From Sclerurus mexicanus (Eukaryota; Chordata; Aves; Passeriformes; Furnariidae), in NCBI GenBank assembly GCA_013396755.1, contig VWZF01005468.1, forward strand, positions 714,576 to 778,575: a stretch of DNA of 64,000 bases, written 5' to 3'. Position 1 is the stretch's first letter. Every line of letters starts with the position of its first letter. A program made the position numbers and the translations under genes. Of the stretch, positions 23,601-35,600 are shown piece after piece. Under the pieces are notes generated by a model, which was given only the letters and a program-made list of their open reading frames with translations, did not search any database and had not been told where the DNA came from.

Positions 23601-26600
23601 TTGTAGTACTAGGAAGGTGGACTAAACCACTGATTTCTGTTACTTACATAACTGGTTGTCAGTGATATTCCTTACATTCCTCCAAAGCAGAGGAAAAGAA
23701 AGCTGTTCTCATGTGCTACTGACAATATGGGAGCTTTGTGGATACTGTGCATTTTATGTGGGCATCTGAATTTTGAGGGTTTGAGTGGTTACTCTTTCCT
23801 TTGTCTTGATGTTATTTCGATATCACAGGTTTCTGTAGCTTCCTGTCAGAATATATTTAGTCATGACCCTGACTGGAAGCAGTGACCCTGGGTTGCACAA
23901 GTGTAAGTGGGAGAAGGTTTTTTTGGGTTTTTTTGCCTGTGAAGGAATTGCCCTCAGGTGGTATTTGCCCTAAGGTAGGTGTGGCAGACACCTGCAGAAG
24001 GTGATCCATAACATCTGTTTCTCTCCTTGGTTTATAGAGGCACATAGTTGAAATCACATGCTTAACTTTTGGACAGGTAGGCAAGATAAATCTTTTCTTT
24101 CTTAATAAATGGTTAATTTAACCTTTCGCATAAAATGTGCATTCTAAGGATGATTAAATAATGAAGAATATAAGATATCACCAAGTAGAGCCTTGAACAT
24201 AATGAGCATTCTACTTACTGTATAGTGGTTTCAGTTCAGTATGAGGAATCACATCAAATGAACCCTATTACAGACCCAATTAAAGGGCAACCACATTAAA
24301 GTGAAAAGGAAAATCTGTTTTTCATCAGCTGTGAGAGAACACAAAGCAGATCTGTGTAGCTCTATGTTATCCTATAGTGTGTTAATCAGATACAAGGTGT
24401 GACGGAAGCCAGTGACAAAGGGGACCCTGATAGGGAACAGACACACTCTGATAATGGGCCAGTTAACGCTTCATAATATTTCAATGGTTCAGTAGTAAAC
24501 AAAGTTGGAAGTAGAACTTCAAAAAGGATGGCACATTCCTCCCAGAGTCAAGCCATACATCTTCTATGACACTTTGGGATTTATGGAAACCGAATGTTAA
24601 AAACAGTGATGTCAGGGAGCTCCAAAGAGAATAAAATCAACCTTCAGAATTCCTCCTTTTATGTTTCTGAACATGCAATAATCGAGGAGGGGCTGTTGGA
24701 GAATAGGCACATTCTGTTCTCTTTCTTCTCATTTTCCCATCCAGCACTTTTCCAGTAGCCTAACATTTAAAAGAACTGGAGGACTCAAAGCTATGGCTGT
24801 ATCTCTGTGATGTTTTCTGGTTTGTTTTTTGCAGGAATTCCTTAGTAAAGAGGGGATGCCTCATGTATTTAAAAACCAAAACCAAAGCAAAAAAAAACCC
24901 TAGCAAAATAATAATTGAAAAAAAGGTTTTAATAGCTCATAATATAATTACTGGAAGCCTTGCAGTGTTTTAGGGAATTGCTTTGCTCTAAATGTCTTTG
25001 AATTAGTTCCTTTGTGCCTTTTGGCTGTAGTCCTGCATTTACAGCTTTTCTTCCATTCTGATGTTATTCCATTAATCATTTACCCAGTTGGTGGTTGTGC
25101 ACATTTCTGTGGAAAATCTACAGACATACTCCTGATGTAGCAGTACTTAAATGAACTTTTTTGTGCTGAGGTTATGTAAATTGTTCTAGATTATTGCAAA
25201 TCATCTTTCGCTAGGGTGGCTGCCAGAGTGAAACTTGTGCCAAAACTGATCATTGATCTAATTCTCGTGCGGTCACTTTCTTGTAACGTTTCTGCCTTGC
25301 TTTGCACTGGGAAGGAGCAACAAGAACAAAGTTGCCAAACTACTTGAACAGATGAATTGTGGTTTTTAAATAATGTGCACATATGCTCAATTTTACAGTG
25401 GCTAATTTGCCATTCAATTGCTAATCCCATTTTCCAAAATTTAGATGAGTGATCGAGGAAAAATACCTGGGAGTTTTAAGAATGGGAAACATAGAATAGA
25501 TAGGAATATTCTGCCCTGCTCTCACTGTCTAAAGGAACAAAAGGATCTGAGAAACATTTGCTGTTTGGTTTTTTTTTTAAAAAGGATAGGAGTTGATGTC
25601 TATTTCTGACAGATGTTCAACTTATTCAGACAGTGGTGTGGAACAGAACAGTGATGTTGGGCAAGTGGCATTCATTTAGGGTTGTAACTTTGGGAATATT
25701 CAAGTGCTTTCAATGTGTGCTCATGGCAAATGTGAATTAGGTGATTTAACTGCTGGCCTTTTGAGAACCTTTAAAGGTAAACAAGGTAATGTGAAAGGGA
25801 TTCAGCTTTCCCACAGATTAGTTGAATATGCTAGTTTTGTTAAATTTGTTTATTTTCCCCCACTTCTTTTCAATAATGATTTCTGGGAATAGCTTTCTTA
25901 AGCCTGCAGTATGATTTCTGGCAGCTACAAGATGTTTCTCTAAAGTTTGTAAGTAATTCCCAACTGCTGGAGGCTGACATAATAGATAGCCCACAGCTTA
26001 GCTCTGGCAGATGCAGCAGAGGGGATGTTTCTAAGATGCTGGTCAGATGTCATCACTGAAAGTCTTTTATTTTTTTATGGATCATTTTGTAGATCTCAGT
26101 GATGAGCTTGCTTTTTCTAGGGGACACTCTTGTTTTGCACTGTTATTTCTAAGAGTGAAAGTGGGGGAAAAGATCAAGAGGCAGAAATCGCATAAGATGT
26201 TTTTTCCAAACAGTGTGAGGCATAGGGGTGTGTGTATTTGTTTTTTGGTGTTTTGAGTGTTTTGTCTTTCTTCCTCCCTAAGGCTGCTGCATTACTGCAT
26301 GGCTGACAGAAACCTGGAATTTTGCTTGAGGCCACCAGGCACTGAGAATGTCCATAGGTCCCCCAGGGGATACCTGCTCTGGGTATGGAAGTTGTGCAGG
26401 AGAGAAGGTTTTGAACGGGATCACTGGTGTGCCGGGATGGTGTGGAAGGGAATTAATTAGCAAGGTCTAGAAATTAGTGGTGATTAGAGGTGGAATTGGA
26501 GAAATTGAGAATAATGGCACAGCTGGATGGTTACATTCTGCCCTAAGTGAAGGGAAATAAACTTGCTAATTCTCCACGTAAAGCAAAGTTAAGTTGCATA

Positions 26601-29600
26601 GCCTGATATGATTCCTCATGGAATCTTGGATGTTCTAGATACTCATCAGTGATGTCAGAGAAGCCTCTGCCAGACTGGCAGGGCCAGCTGCTTTTTGTGT
26701 TATGCACCAGTCAGAAGGCAGAAAAGGCACAGCGTCAAGAGTGTGTTACCTGTGTAACACATATGATAGTAGTGAAGCCAAGGTTGATTGAATATTAATT
26801 TAAAAGCTCAGGTTCAGACTATAGAGCTTTCAGAAGTTTAACCTGAGCTACTAAGCCGGTTTATCCTGTCTTCTCTGCTTTTTTCTGACCTCTGGTTACA
26901 GACAGATCTACTTTGGAAGTCTAGCAGGAACAGTTCAAGAAATTACCACTTCCACAACCAAGGCATTGTCCCTAATTTTGTCTTCTTCGTGTATGGGCCT
27001 AAGTAAACCAGATTTTTAAAGCCTTAAACTACTCCAGCTAGATCTCCAAGGAAAGTCTGTCTAGATCTTGTGTTAACCACCATGAGAGTTAAATTATTTT
27101 CAGTTTTTCACTCCTTTGTAGTTAGGTTAGAAGATAGTGGAGTGGGGCCTGTTTCACAGGGATATTTCTTCCCACAAGTAGAAACATTTTGGTTAGGAGT
27201 GTTATTCTTGTTCACAATACTTTGGTTTAAAGAAGTACTAATCACGGTGCGTTATTTGTATATATTCCCAAATTGATACCATCTGCAAATTTCATATGTT
27301 GATGAATTTCCTATAGTTAGCTGTGCCCTGTCTTCCCAGTAGGATTGAGAAGCAGAGTGTTATCCACAGGTCGGTGTTCCCTCGGTGGTAATCACCAGCC
27401 CACATAGTCTGGTCTGTTTAGAAGATCCTTCTCTGAACAGCTGATTGCAGCGACCAGAGGCTATGTCACTTCACTCTGATGCTCCTTTAGAGCAAATATC
27501 ACATCACTTGAGTGCAATTAGGCTGTAATCCAGATGGAAATTTCATGCCTACATTTTTTTCCATAGCAACTGAAACCTATATCCTGTTTTACTCAGCTTT
27601 CTGGAGAAGTTCCTCTCAGATTTTAGTTGTGTACAGTTTTTTGTGGGTGTTCAATGTTAAACAGAAAATTTGTCATGAGGTTAAAAATTAAATTCTTCCT
27701 TATTGGAGCTCATAAAATAAAAAATTATTGGCTTTATCACAGCCTTTTTTGTTGTGTTTTTTAGTAACTAGTTGTGCTAGTGAATGCTCATCTAATGAAG
27801 ATGTGCGGGGTATTTGGCTAGGGGTAGTAATTAATTACTGCAAATCCCCTGAAGATTGGCAGTAATTGGCTCTTCTTAATTAAACCAAATGAGGAGACTG
27901 ATGATGGAACTGCTCAGTTCAAAGCAGGAGTTTTTTCTGGGCGGTGTAAAGTTACAAACCATGCAGGGCAGATTGTTGTGCTGCAGGTACAAACCAGAAT
28001 AATGCCCGGTGCTTGCAAAATGCTGCCTTTGCTCAAAGGACGACATGCAGCCGAAGAGGGGATTTAAGTCACTGGGCCCTGAACATCTCTCTTTTGCTGG
28101 TGTTGAATCCTCTGCTGTTTCCCGTTAAACCAAACAGCTTCATCTGTACCTCATCCTAAAATACTCTGTGGTGATTTTTAACAGGAATATGATGAGGAAT
28201 GGGCTAAAAAAATCCAGACGGAGAAATTCCGATGGCACAACTCTCAGTGGCTGGAGATGGTGGAGAGTCGGCAGATGGACGACAGCGAGCAGTATCTGTA
28301 CGGGGATGATCCTATTGAGCCCTACATCCATGAAGGGGATATTCTGGAAAGACCTGACCTCTACTATAATGCAGGTAAGGCAGCATCTATTAATGTTCTG
28401 CACTGGGATTGCTATCTCTGTGTTTGGAGTAGGAACTTGAGCTGGGGCTGCCTCAAACGATTCAAACCAGCAGGACAGTTCCCTCTCGTGTCACTGGGAG
28501 CAGCACTGATGCCAGCCAGGGATGGGCTCGACCTTGTTTAGGATGTTAATGATGGATTGAGGACTGTATATCCATGATCATAAGAAATACGAGTAGACTT
28601 GTCTCAGAGCTGCTGGACCATGACGATTGATTTGAATAAAGGTGGTCCAGCCTTGTTCTTCACACCTATTTCTTGTGTCCATGGCTTGTTTGCCCTGCAG
28701 AAACAAGCATTCTCTCATACCTGTTAAATTCACGTCTGTGGAATTCATGCTCTATTTTGTTCTGCCTGGTGTGTTAGTTGTATAATGGAATTTTATTGCA
28801 GGTATTGATGAAAGACTTTAGTTGAGCCACGTCAGACTTGTAGATTCCTTAGCAGATGCCATCATTCTGTGACTTCAATCTGTATGATTTTTGCTGTCGT
28901 ATATCTAGGGTCTTGAGAAGTATCTGAATGTCTTCTGTAAATACCTTTTCTTTTTTTATTATTTTTTTTCAATTCCTCATATGAAAAACTTTTATTACTT
29001 GACAATTAAAAGAATTTTTTTAAAAATACACAAGTTATTGTTAGAAAGAGTCATAATCTTATTTGAGATGAACCCTAATTCGTTTTCTAAAGAAAGGCAA
29101 ATACATTTCTTATCATTTGGCTTAATCCTATTACTAGTGCTCAGTGGCACAGTCCAGGGCATCTCAAGTGGAATCTGCTCTGTCTCTCTCCTTCTGTGAA
29201 GATTTTGTAGTTACTAAGAAAACTGGAACTGCCACACTGGATTAAGATACTGATTTATCTAGTCCAGTGTTGCCAGCTGTTTCAGAGGAAGGTTTAAAAG
29301 ACCTTGCAGGGGACAATCATGAAATAATTTGCCCTCTGGATAAATGTCTTCATAACTTTTCATAACTAGGAGTTGGCTTGTCCTTTCAAACTTGTGGGTT
29401 TAGATCCTTTTCAAACTCCTGGATGACTGTGTGCACATGGATTTATTTTTTTTTAATCACTGGGTTTGAGACTGTGTTTTTCATTTTCCACAGAAGCGTC
29501 CAGTCCTTTGCCATGAAGTGTGAGTCACAAAGCTCTGTGACTGGATGATTTTGCAGGAAGAGTAATTAGAAAAACAAAACCACTAAGCCCCATAATCTTC

Positions 29601-32600
29601 ACTCGTAGTTGCTGGAAGAAAATAATTGTGTAAGATCTCAGTAGCATTTCATAAATTATTCTCAAAGGATGTCAAAACTTCGGGTTTCTTTCTACTTTTG
29701 ATGACATGTCAGCCATAGCAATTGCCTCTCTAGTGTCATATTTTTTCCCCTTTTGAAACCTCTAGCTTTATCTTGCTCTCTTAGACCCCCAGGGTTTAGC
29801 AGTGGGAGCCAGGTCCTTGTACTCTCTAAGGGTGGGGTTTTTTTAATCAAGTCTCCTTCGGGCTCCTGAGGTAAAGATGTGTCAGCCTGCCCGTTGTAGT
29901 CTCCCCTTTACAGATCCTAATTGCTTGCTCCATGGGGGCATTTCTTTTCCCAATAGTGGGAGCTAGAGGTGGAATGGCACCAGTAACATTGAATTTCATG
30001 GCTTTTAATCATTTGTGTTACAGGCTTAATGTTATTTGAACAAAGATACCTTTTTTTTGTGTTGGAATTGATACTTGGCTGGGAAGGAGAGGCAGATTTC
30101 CAATGATGTGTTCTGCAGATGTTTGAAAAGTGCTTTGCTTTTAAAGGTAGCCCTTTTTTAAAGAACAGGTGATTATATTCAAAATACAGATTGACTTCTC
30201 AGGTTCGTTCCAGCAAGTGTCAATAATGGTGTGCTTCTGAAATCTGCTGGACTTAGACTTTTGAGATGTGGCATTTTGACAGAGACATAATATTCCTGTG
30301 AAAAGGCTACAGATTATTGTACCAATTGGAGCAGGTGTTTGGTTTCTGAAGGACAGAGCAGTACTTAGTCAAAAAACAACTACAAATCTTCATGCAGTCA
30401 GAAATGAGATGCTTCTATTTTGATTTGATAAATTTAGAAGTGACCTACACTGCTGGCTGACAGTGGAAGTCCCACGTCAGCCATAGTAGTTCTTGAGTTC
30501 AGTGATGGTGAGATGAATTCCGTATTGCAACGACAGACCGATCTCTCTCCTGCACAGTAATTTAAACCTACAGGAAAAACGTGGCAGAATCTCTGAAGCT
30601 GCTTTCTTGAGCTCAGTGTCTCTCTTGCTCTGAAAGTACATAACCTAATTTATGTTGAAATGTACATAACAACAGATGTCCTTTAACTGTGTAATCACAT
30701 TATACGCAGTTGATGCTCTCCATGTGCTTTCGTTTTCCTATAAATTCATGTGAGCCATAACTCTGAGTGTTATGGTTTGACTGTTAACACTCTTGATTGA
30801 AGACACTTTAAGTAGTGGTAGCTCTAGCCTCAGAGTTAAAACATCATGCTTCCTTTATTAATATAAAGACAGATGTTATTTTTAAGCCTCTCTGCTCTGA
30901 ACTAAGTTTTAACCGAACTTGACTATTTAAAATGCATAGTCATTTAAATTGATTTGGTTTGATCTGAAGTGCTGCAGGTATAAAACCCTAATGTTGCTCC
31001 TCATTTCTGTTCAGTGAAAAACACAGACTAGGTGATGAGATAGGAAAACTTGGTATGAGTGTTAACAAAAGCTGTTGCAGCTTTCCTTTCTCTCCTTTGG
31101 ACATGTTTTATTCGTATGATATCGCAGGGCACCAACGTCTCACTGACCGTGCTGAGAGGCAGCAATATCGATCTGTGCCAGACCACTGGCTTGTCAAGTA
31201 ATACTCTTTCACATACTGTATACACATGTATGCAATTAGAACACGGCCGTGTACAGCAATCTCATGCTGCTAGAATGTGGTCTGATCGTGGCTGGCAGTT
31301 CTCATTTGCAATCTGCTGCCTTGTATTCAGTCACTTTCCCATGAGGTATTATCTTCTAAATGAATCTCTGTAGCACCTCATCAAATGTCTGTTAGAAATC
31401 TAGATGTGTCAATTCTATGCCTTTTATCACTTGTCACTGTATTATCTTCAAAAAAACATCAGGTAAATTCATAAAGCACGGGGAGATTTGTTTGATTGCC
31501 AGAGTCGTCATCTCTAAGCCCTTGTATCTGTAAGTGACTTTCCACTGCTTCCTGCGCAGGCAGTTTTAGGAGTTTTGAAACCACAGAGGTTAAGCTAAGT
31601 GGCCTGTGACTCCCTGGATCTTATCTCTCTTTCTTTAAAGTGGAATGGCATTTGTAACTTCCTAGTCATTAGGAATCTCTCTCTTCCCTTTCTTGAAACT
31701 ATTAATGTATCAGTCTGAATGTACCTGTTTCTGCCCTGTTTTTATGGGGGTGCTTTCTGCACTCCAAGTCTGGAGTTTCCTACAGTAATGGAGACAAACT
31801 GACATGGGGTCTGTTTTAATGAAATAGCTTGTTTTATCTGATTAGAGCCTAACACTAATTACCAAGTAAGAACTGTGCCCTTAAGATTAACAAGAAATGT
31901 GTTTTGTGAATGGGAACAGGAAAGAGTTAAGCTGGGCTTTTATTCAGCTGGGGTCAGTTCACTGACTTTACTTCAAAGACACTCTGGATTTACACTAATG
32001 TAACAGAAGGAAAATGTTAGCTCCTGATTTTCTTCTCTTCCTCATAAAGCAAGCAGGGAGTGAACCCTTTAAGGAATACTGCTGCCTTTACAAGTGTCTG
32101 TATCTTCATATGCCAGTGTTGTAATGTAAAGGAAGCACGAGAAAACTGTAACCTGTGTCTTGAGAGGATATATGGAAAGCCTGCCCTTTTAAGAAAGACC
32201 TCTGAGACATTAAAAGATAAGTCAGATAAAAGCAATAGGCTGGAAGTTGCTTTCCTGTTTTTCATAACGAGTTTGAACAGATACAGTGGTGCAGGGTAGA
32301 GTCTGAACAATTAAGACTTTTGCTCCTTTTTTTGCTTTTATGCTGGTGGCCCAGATTGTTCAACCCTTTTCATTACTTTTTTTTCTGGGCTTACTTTGAT
32401 GATGGGAAATTAAAAATCTGTTCTGAAATAGCTTCTAGAGGCTTAAGGAAGAAGAGCTAAGAGAGTATTTCTGCGGTACAGCATTTTTCAGGGCTGAGCT
32501 CCTTGGAGGCCCAGTGGGGATTTTTGATACTTGAAGCTGCTGGTTTTCCATATTATTGTTGACTGATGTTCCTCACAGAAATATTGCAAGTTGCTAATGA

Positions 32601-35600
32601 ATTCCTAGACACACCAGGACAGGTGGTGTTGCCCACTTGCCCTGAAGTCGTGGTCCTTCACACAGTCATTGTATCTCTCTCCTTTGCACAGATGGCCTGA
32701 TAGCCCCCGATGGCGCGGTGAGTCCAGATGTCTTTGGGGATTACCATCTCCAGAATGGAGACCTCGTTGGGCAGCATCCCTTCTCTGGCAGGTAAGTTGC
32801 TCTTTGTAAAGACTGCACATCATCCAGCAATTGCTGTTCAAGTTTCTGTAGAGGGCTTCATTTGGGGTGGTCAATGATTTTTGCCCCCATAGCAGTAGGA
32901 ACAATTTACACTGAAAAAGCAGTTCTAGTCCCTTGTCTGAATCACGTGTTTATTTTAACATATTAATATTTGTGTTGTAATACAGCATAGCTTTCCAAAA
33001 GCTGTAGAATAGAGCAGTAACACTGGAACACACAACTAACTGTCATAACTACCTGTTAACGACAGTTAGTCAGACGCTCTTCAGATGTTGTTGGGAAGCA
33101 TCTAAAGAGAGACTTGAGATGCTGATTGTTTAGGAGATGCTTGATTCCAGTATTCTTAAATTTAGTTTCTCAGCTGCCAAAAGTATTTCTGTGGGTTTGG
33201 ATTTTTTTGGTGTTTTTCCATTAACCTAAATCTCTTCCTGAGGGTACTTGCTTTGAGAATTTGCTAGAGGGGCAGAAGACATTGGCTTGACTTTTGGGAG
33301 ATGTTTCTCTGGATTCCCTCTCTGGTCAATGACTTCTCCTTCTCTGAATGCAGGCAAGCTGTTCCAGTTTGAAGTTCTGAGTAGACTTCTCCCATGAGTT
33401 CAAAATCGAAAACTCATTTCCAAAAATGAAAGCTTAATGGATCCTGTGACATTTAGGAAATGCCTTTTACAGAGCATGAATTGTGTGCACTCATCAGCAG
33501 GAAATATTTCAAACACTTGACAGTCAAGGTACAGGATTCACTTTAACAGGATGCTATCTGGACACACCCAGCCCTGTGGCTGAAATTGTTTCTTTCCAAA
33601 GGAAGAATGCTTCACCACTTACAATGTTGGTCACCATTTGTAAAATGTAAGTAATTCACGATATGTACAGCTGAAGCAGAAGAGATTGTTCTCTCTCACT
33701 TTGGATTCTTGTAATTGCTCAGGGACAATGGGCAGTTACTCTTGTTGGTTTATTCTACCTGTGATGCACGAGAAAGCTGAACACTGAGCAGGGGTGGAAT
33801 AGTAACATTTTTAAGGACAAATTAAAATAACTAATATGCTCAGGAAAAAAGCAGGACTTGAGATGGATCCTCTAGGAAAAAAGTATGTATTTATATTCAG
33901 TAAGCAGCAAGTTGAGACTAGTATGCAACCCTTTGCATGGAGCCTGTGTTTGGAAAGGGGATGATGGCGCTCATTGATTCCAAATACACAGCCTTCATTT
34001 TAGAGCATGCAGGTCATAGAGAAACTGAGGGAAGTGTGAGCTATGTGCTCTTGCAGTCTTAATATGTGACTTACCATTCTCAACTTCAGAATAGACACAT
34101 AAACCAGGAGGTGACAGATTTCTTGTTAACCCGAACATTGTAAGGTATGTCTCCCAACAGACTTCCTGCCCCTCTGGAGGTGTGGAGCTCACAAACTGCT
34201 TCATTTCCAATAAACTTAGATAAAACCCCAGTCAAGATACTCTTGTTTTGCCAGAAAGCTTTCAGCTGGGAAAAAAAACCATCTCAACTTAATACCCTAA
34301 CCCTAACCATCTTGGTTAAAAGTTAAGGTACATCACAGCCTCAAATTGCAGTCCCTTATCAGGGAGCTACATTAGCAAGCTACTTTTTAATCGGATTGTA
34401 TTCCAGCTAAAATGAGTAACAAAATACATCTGGTGTATACCCAGTTAAATAAGGTAATTGTAGAGTTTTCTTGTGTGTTTTGAGGCATTTTGGAGGCTCA
34501 CCTCAAGAAAACAGAAAAACTGCAGCTTGGCTCACAGCAAACTTGGTAATTGCCCATTGATGGTTGCCTCTGGAAATACTTGGGTTTCTCACTAGAATTC
34601 TGTTTTCTAGGAAGATTTCTTTCAATGTGATTGCTCCATGGATTTATCTGCAGTCCAGACACACAGTCTAATTGGAAACAGTGTGCGCTGCTGCAAATGT
34701 TCTGTCCTATTTGTAGCAGAGCAGGAGTGAATTGTTTGATAGAATAGATACTGGCAGTTGAACGGCGAATCCTCATTTTCAGATGTGTGTCATTATCGTT
34801 CAGAACTGCTTGGCGCCAGAAGCCAGGATTTCCTGATGCTTAGACCTAATGTAAAATGCATTAGTGCTCCAAGGCATGAGCCATGGAATTGCCAGTCCCA
34901 TGAGTTTGGAGAGGGAGACCCTCCCTTTTCCCAAATTTGAACTGGTGTTGGAAGGTAAAACCATACGTGCTGGAGAGCCTAATTAAAAATAATAGCATCA
35001 AGTCAAGGCGCTTTTTATGTGTTATATAGTGTACATTTCAGCCATACCAAAACATAATTCTGGGGTATTTTTATGCTTACAGTTTAAAGCTAACAAGAAC
35101 CTTATGTCAAGGATTTATTTTTAACCAGTTCCAGCTTTTAATAAAAAAGATTTTTGTTATAAAAATGGATCATTTTTCTATTATTAATATTTGAATATGT
35201 TTTCAGAAACTGTTTTGTCCAGAAAGCTGAGTTATGATTTTCATAGTTGATTAGCAAGTCAGTTAACAGTAATGTGTTTTGGGAGTTCAAAGAGAGATGG
35301 CCTAATAATGAGTAGATATATCTTTTGGTCTTTTAATTTATTATACTTTTTTTATTTGTTATACATTTATTTATTGTGCCTGTGTCTTTTGGTTTTTGCC
35401 TTTTATATTAGACTTTTCTAATTATGTACTAGAAGCAGTTGTTTGCTAAGCAATGGGGTAAGTTCTGAAGTCTCTTTGTCATTTAAGACCACCCTGTGAA
35501 TTTTGAGGTAGGTGACAACCACAAGCTGACGTTTTGCTACTTACTCAACCTTGAATAATCTAATCCTTTTTCCTCCTTTCTGCATTCCTGTGAGGAAGAA

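Larger units (their letters stand above)
20034..28184 (+). other. KIFAP3: KIFAP3 intron, 8151 bases
   Basis: It starts with a 14-base T run just after the donor. It contains minus-strand open segments at 20648-21523 and 21015-21275 that look partly coding-like, and a motif-rich patch at 27780-28080 close to the acceptor. I see no KIFAP3 exon or recognisable full-length repeat. Confidence 0.88.
28375..32691 (+). other. KIFAP3: KIFAP3 intron, 4317 bases
   Basis: It contains two probable ancient interspersed repeats (29225-29440 and 31380-31740) and otherwise ordinary AT-rich sequence. Confidence 0.9.

Noticed and set aside
22508..23625. Cluster of short ORFs on both strands in a KIFAP3 intron
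   Set aside because: Lengths and overlap are as expected for intron of this base composition.
34300..34317. Telomere-like CCCTAA repeats
   Set aside because: Only about two and a half units occur, too few for an interstitial telomeric array.
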